From Aphelocoma coerulescens (taxonomy: Eukaryota > Chordata > Aves > Passeriformes > Corvidae), in the NCBI RefSeq assembly GCF_041296385.1, contig NC_091016.1, positions 11,381,997 to 11,445,996 of the forward strand: a DNA stretch of 64,000 nucleotides. Reading direction: 5' to 3'. A program made the translations under genes and the position numbers. Position 1 is the first letter of the stretch, and every line of letters starts with the position of its first letter. The notes below the pieces were generated by a model. The model was not told the origin of the DNA, ran no database searches, and saw nothing but the letters and a program-made list of their open reading frames with translations. Positions 61,375 through 64,000 of this stretch are shown in pieces.

Positions 61375-64000
61375 TACATCCTTCTGCTAGCACCAAAAAT
61401 TCAGTTGGAACACTGATGGAGGAAGGGTGTTGATGAAATTTATGCCACAATCTACTTCAAGAAATTGCTGAGACAGAATGAAGCCTCTCTTTTGTCAGGA
61501 TGGAAGGATGGATCAAATGTTTTAAATGCCAGGCTGACTGATGCCTTAGCAATCAAAACTGGTGGCCTTCTGTTGGGCTATTTATGCTGCTCAGGTGGCT
61601 TCTGGCAGCTCAGGGGCTGGTTTTAGCATTTAGAATGATTATTCAGGACATGCATGACAATGAAATTTCACTGGCAAAAATTAGAAGTTACTGGGAAGAG
61701 AACAAATTCTCTCTTTCAGACATGTCTATTTTTTCTGTTATTCTGTGCAGGATCAATTTGTGGGCTCATTTCTATGTTCTGTGCAATCTGTTTTTTTTTT
61801 TTTTCTGAGAACATATTAAAAGCTAAAAAGAGATTATGCCTTCTCTGATCATATCACCCAGGCATATAAGGTTCTTAGTGTACCTGGCAGGGTGTCCTGA
61901 ATTAGTCACGTACAGAAAATGCTTCAAATATTGGAAAACGTAATGGGCTCCTACAAACAGTTCTTCCCTGCTCCCAACAGTAACTGTTTGTAAAGGTACA
62001 TGTCATTGGTGCTCATGTATTAAACTCTAAATACGATGACTGTACAGTCCCTTTGCTCTGTACCTTATTGCTGCTTAACTTGAGCACTGGGGGAGAGAAG
62101 CCTGTGTAAAGGATATGTCAGGGTCTTCCTATTTAATGAAAGATAAAAATTTTCTATAATCGTAGATGTTACCACAACCCTCTAGCTTTCAACTTGATTA
62201 AAAAGATGGAACAGCAAAAAAGAATTTGAAGACTGTTTCTCCTCTGGATTATTTCATATGGCCAGAGGGCACAGAAAGAGGCTTTTTCTGCAAAAGAGGC
62301 TGTGATTTGTGAGGGAGGTGTGATTGCCTTATGGAGAGATGATTTGTGTCACAGACCTGTGTTTACAGCTGAAAACTGGATTTCTTCCACTGAAAGTTAT
62401 GTGAATGGCTTTGCTAAAGCCCATTTTAAGATATCTGGACCCTGAATGCTTGACAAGACCTGGGACTTGTTGCTTAGTACCATCCATGCAGCTGAAGTTG
62501 GCACCACTCTGCTGATGTTGGCCTCTCCAGGGGGATGCACTGATTTATACTGGATATAAAATAGCCTCAAAACACTGTTCCTTTGGAATCAAAAGATACT
62601 CACATATTGTAGTTGCATTTGCCCGAGAATATTTTCAGATCAATGTATGCTTCAAAAAGTTTCCAGCTTTATTCTGTATTAGAACCACCTGAAAGGGGAA
62701 TTTTCAAGTTAAATGCATGCCTGGTGTGCAAGCAACATGAGATGGTGCCAAAGATACTCACTTTGCAAGCTAACAGCCACTCATTGTCTGCAGCATTTAT
62801 TTGTCTCTATAATCAATGCACTTAATTAATCAGTTGCACACTGAGAAAGTGCAAGCTGGCTAATTGTTTTAATCATAAAGCAGTAGTATTAATTTTCACT
62901 TAAGGCGTCATCTGTGGAAAGTAAATTAAGATTGCTGAAATGAGAAATGCACAAGGATGAAAGAGCAGATGACGTTTCTGCATGAGTTCTGGCTGGTGTT
63001 TTTGGAATTGGCTTGTGCCTCTCTCCAGGGTTTCTCCAAGTAAGCCTTTATATAAAATTAAAGTGTCCATGGGAAAATTGAAGTGAAATATTTTAATTTT
63101 GCATCAGTTTAACTTAATTTAAAATATTTGACATGCAGAATGTGCTGAATTAAAACAGCAGCAACAAAATCCCACTCTGGTGCATGGTGCACTTGAGAGA
63201 AGAGGGTCAGACACATGGTCCCCTGGAGGCAGTGAACACCATGTAATTTTAAAACCAAGTTCAACAAATTGAAGAAGAAAGCTTTCCTTCCCCCAAAATG
63301 AAAGTAACGCATTTTGCATTGAAAATGGCCCAAACAATTTTTTAATATTTTTCCATTTGAAAGCCTTTGTTTTCTGTTTCTCAAAGAATAGTTGTTGCTC
63401 ATAGTATTTAAGACCCTAACCAGTGTGGAAATCCCTGAATATCCATCAACATTTAAACCCGACTTAATTAAAATTAATGTTGTAGTTATTTTTGGTTACC
63501 AAGGTATCACCAGGGAAGTCTGAATTAGATGGTGCATGTGGAGAACACTATTCCCTCACAAAGTTTCATCAAATTTTGATGGGGTTTAGGGAGAGTTTTT
63601 TGGGCCCAGTGATGATTTTGGCAAAGAAGGTCACAAACCCACTCTTAACTCTGGACATGCAACTGGTTTTAAAAGGAGAGTTTTGGCCAAGCCCTCTGGA
63701 TAAGCCAGTCTTGCAAAGTGAAGGCGGGTAGGAGACCTGGGATTCACAAGTAGTGCCCCTTCTTTTGGGATATCAAAATGGCCTAAATACAGTAAATAAA
63801 TCATCAGATGATCTCCAATACTTTAAACACCTCTCCTTCACTGTACCTGTAAATTAATTTGGTTAATTTGAAAATAATTCAATCTTTTCTATCCTGGCAC
63901 TTCATCTTGGCATGGTGGTTTGCTTTGCATTGTTTGATTTTAGTTGTATGCATTTATGTTCTCCATATTAGTATTTTACTTCTTGGTAGCTACATAGGTG

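Larger units (their letters stand above)
54929..64000 (+). other. PCSK2: PCSK2 intron downstream of exon D, continues past the window
   Basis: No further PCSK2 exon was recognised. Apart from the two LTR-type blocks (58661-59310 and 60630-61374), the stretch is AT-rich unique sequence. It holds scattered short ORFs without domains, such as 106 codons at 55959-56279 and 117 codons at 55394-55041 on the minus strand. Confidence 0.75.

Overview
This window looks like avian nuclear DNA, probably from a songbird. It has long AT-rich introns, CR1 retroposon tails and several LTR families of the avian ERVL/ERVK type. The only host gene recognised is PCSK2 (proprotein convertase 2, plus strand). Four internal coding exons are visible at 15632-15736, 51341-51454, 52777-52885 and 54891-54928. 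They encode the middle and end of the propeptide, the autocleavage site and the start of the catalytic domain, including the catalytic aspartate. The signal-peptide exon(s) must lie left of the window and the exons with the catalytic His and Ser to the right, so the whole window lies inside the PCSK2 transcription unit. All four splice pairs are AG/GT and their phases are compatible (0-0, 0-0, 0-1, 1-0).

Positions 1-7083 hold two nested endogenous retroviruses, both antisense to PCSK2. The outer one (about 3057-7083) is ERVL-like: an LTR, a Lys-type primer binding site, a decayed gag, a protease and a truncated reverse transcriptase. The inner one (1-3056, running off the left edge) is class II/alpharetrovirus-like: an LTR, a gag-like ORF and an env with three in-frame TGA stops. 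It has no protease, capsid homology region or polymerase. Its gag-like ORF ends in an unusual cysteine-rich domain with a GATA-like CX2C-X17-CX2C spacing and is followed directly by env. This is the best candidate for something undescribed here.

The 35.6-kb intron (15737-51340) carries several LTR insertions: about 17.5 kb (uncertain), 20110-21188, 23527-24487, 41233-42300, a composite block at 44101-46098, about 46.2-46.8 kb, and 49.6-50.2 kb. Two of them, 21 kb apart, are identical or nearly so over 998 bp but clearly different in their first 70-74 bp, which suggests gene conversion or an assembly duplication. The intron also has a 108-bp tandem duplication, an 18-bp tandem repeat and CR1 remnants.

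From 54929 to the end is intron, with a GC-rich LTR-like block containing a CA microsatellite (58661-59310) and one LTR in the same orientation as PCSK2 (60630-61374). No tRNA, rRNA, CRISPR or bacterial feature was seen. Family names rest on recognition by eye; no database search was run.
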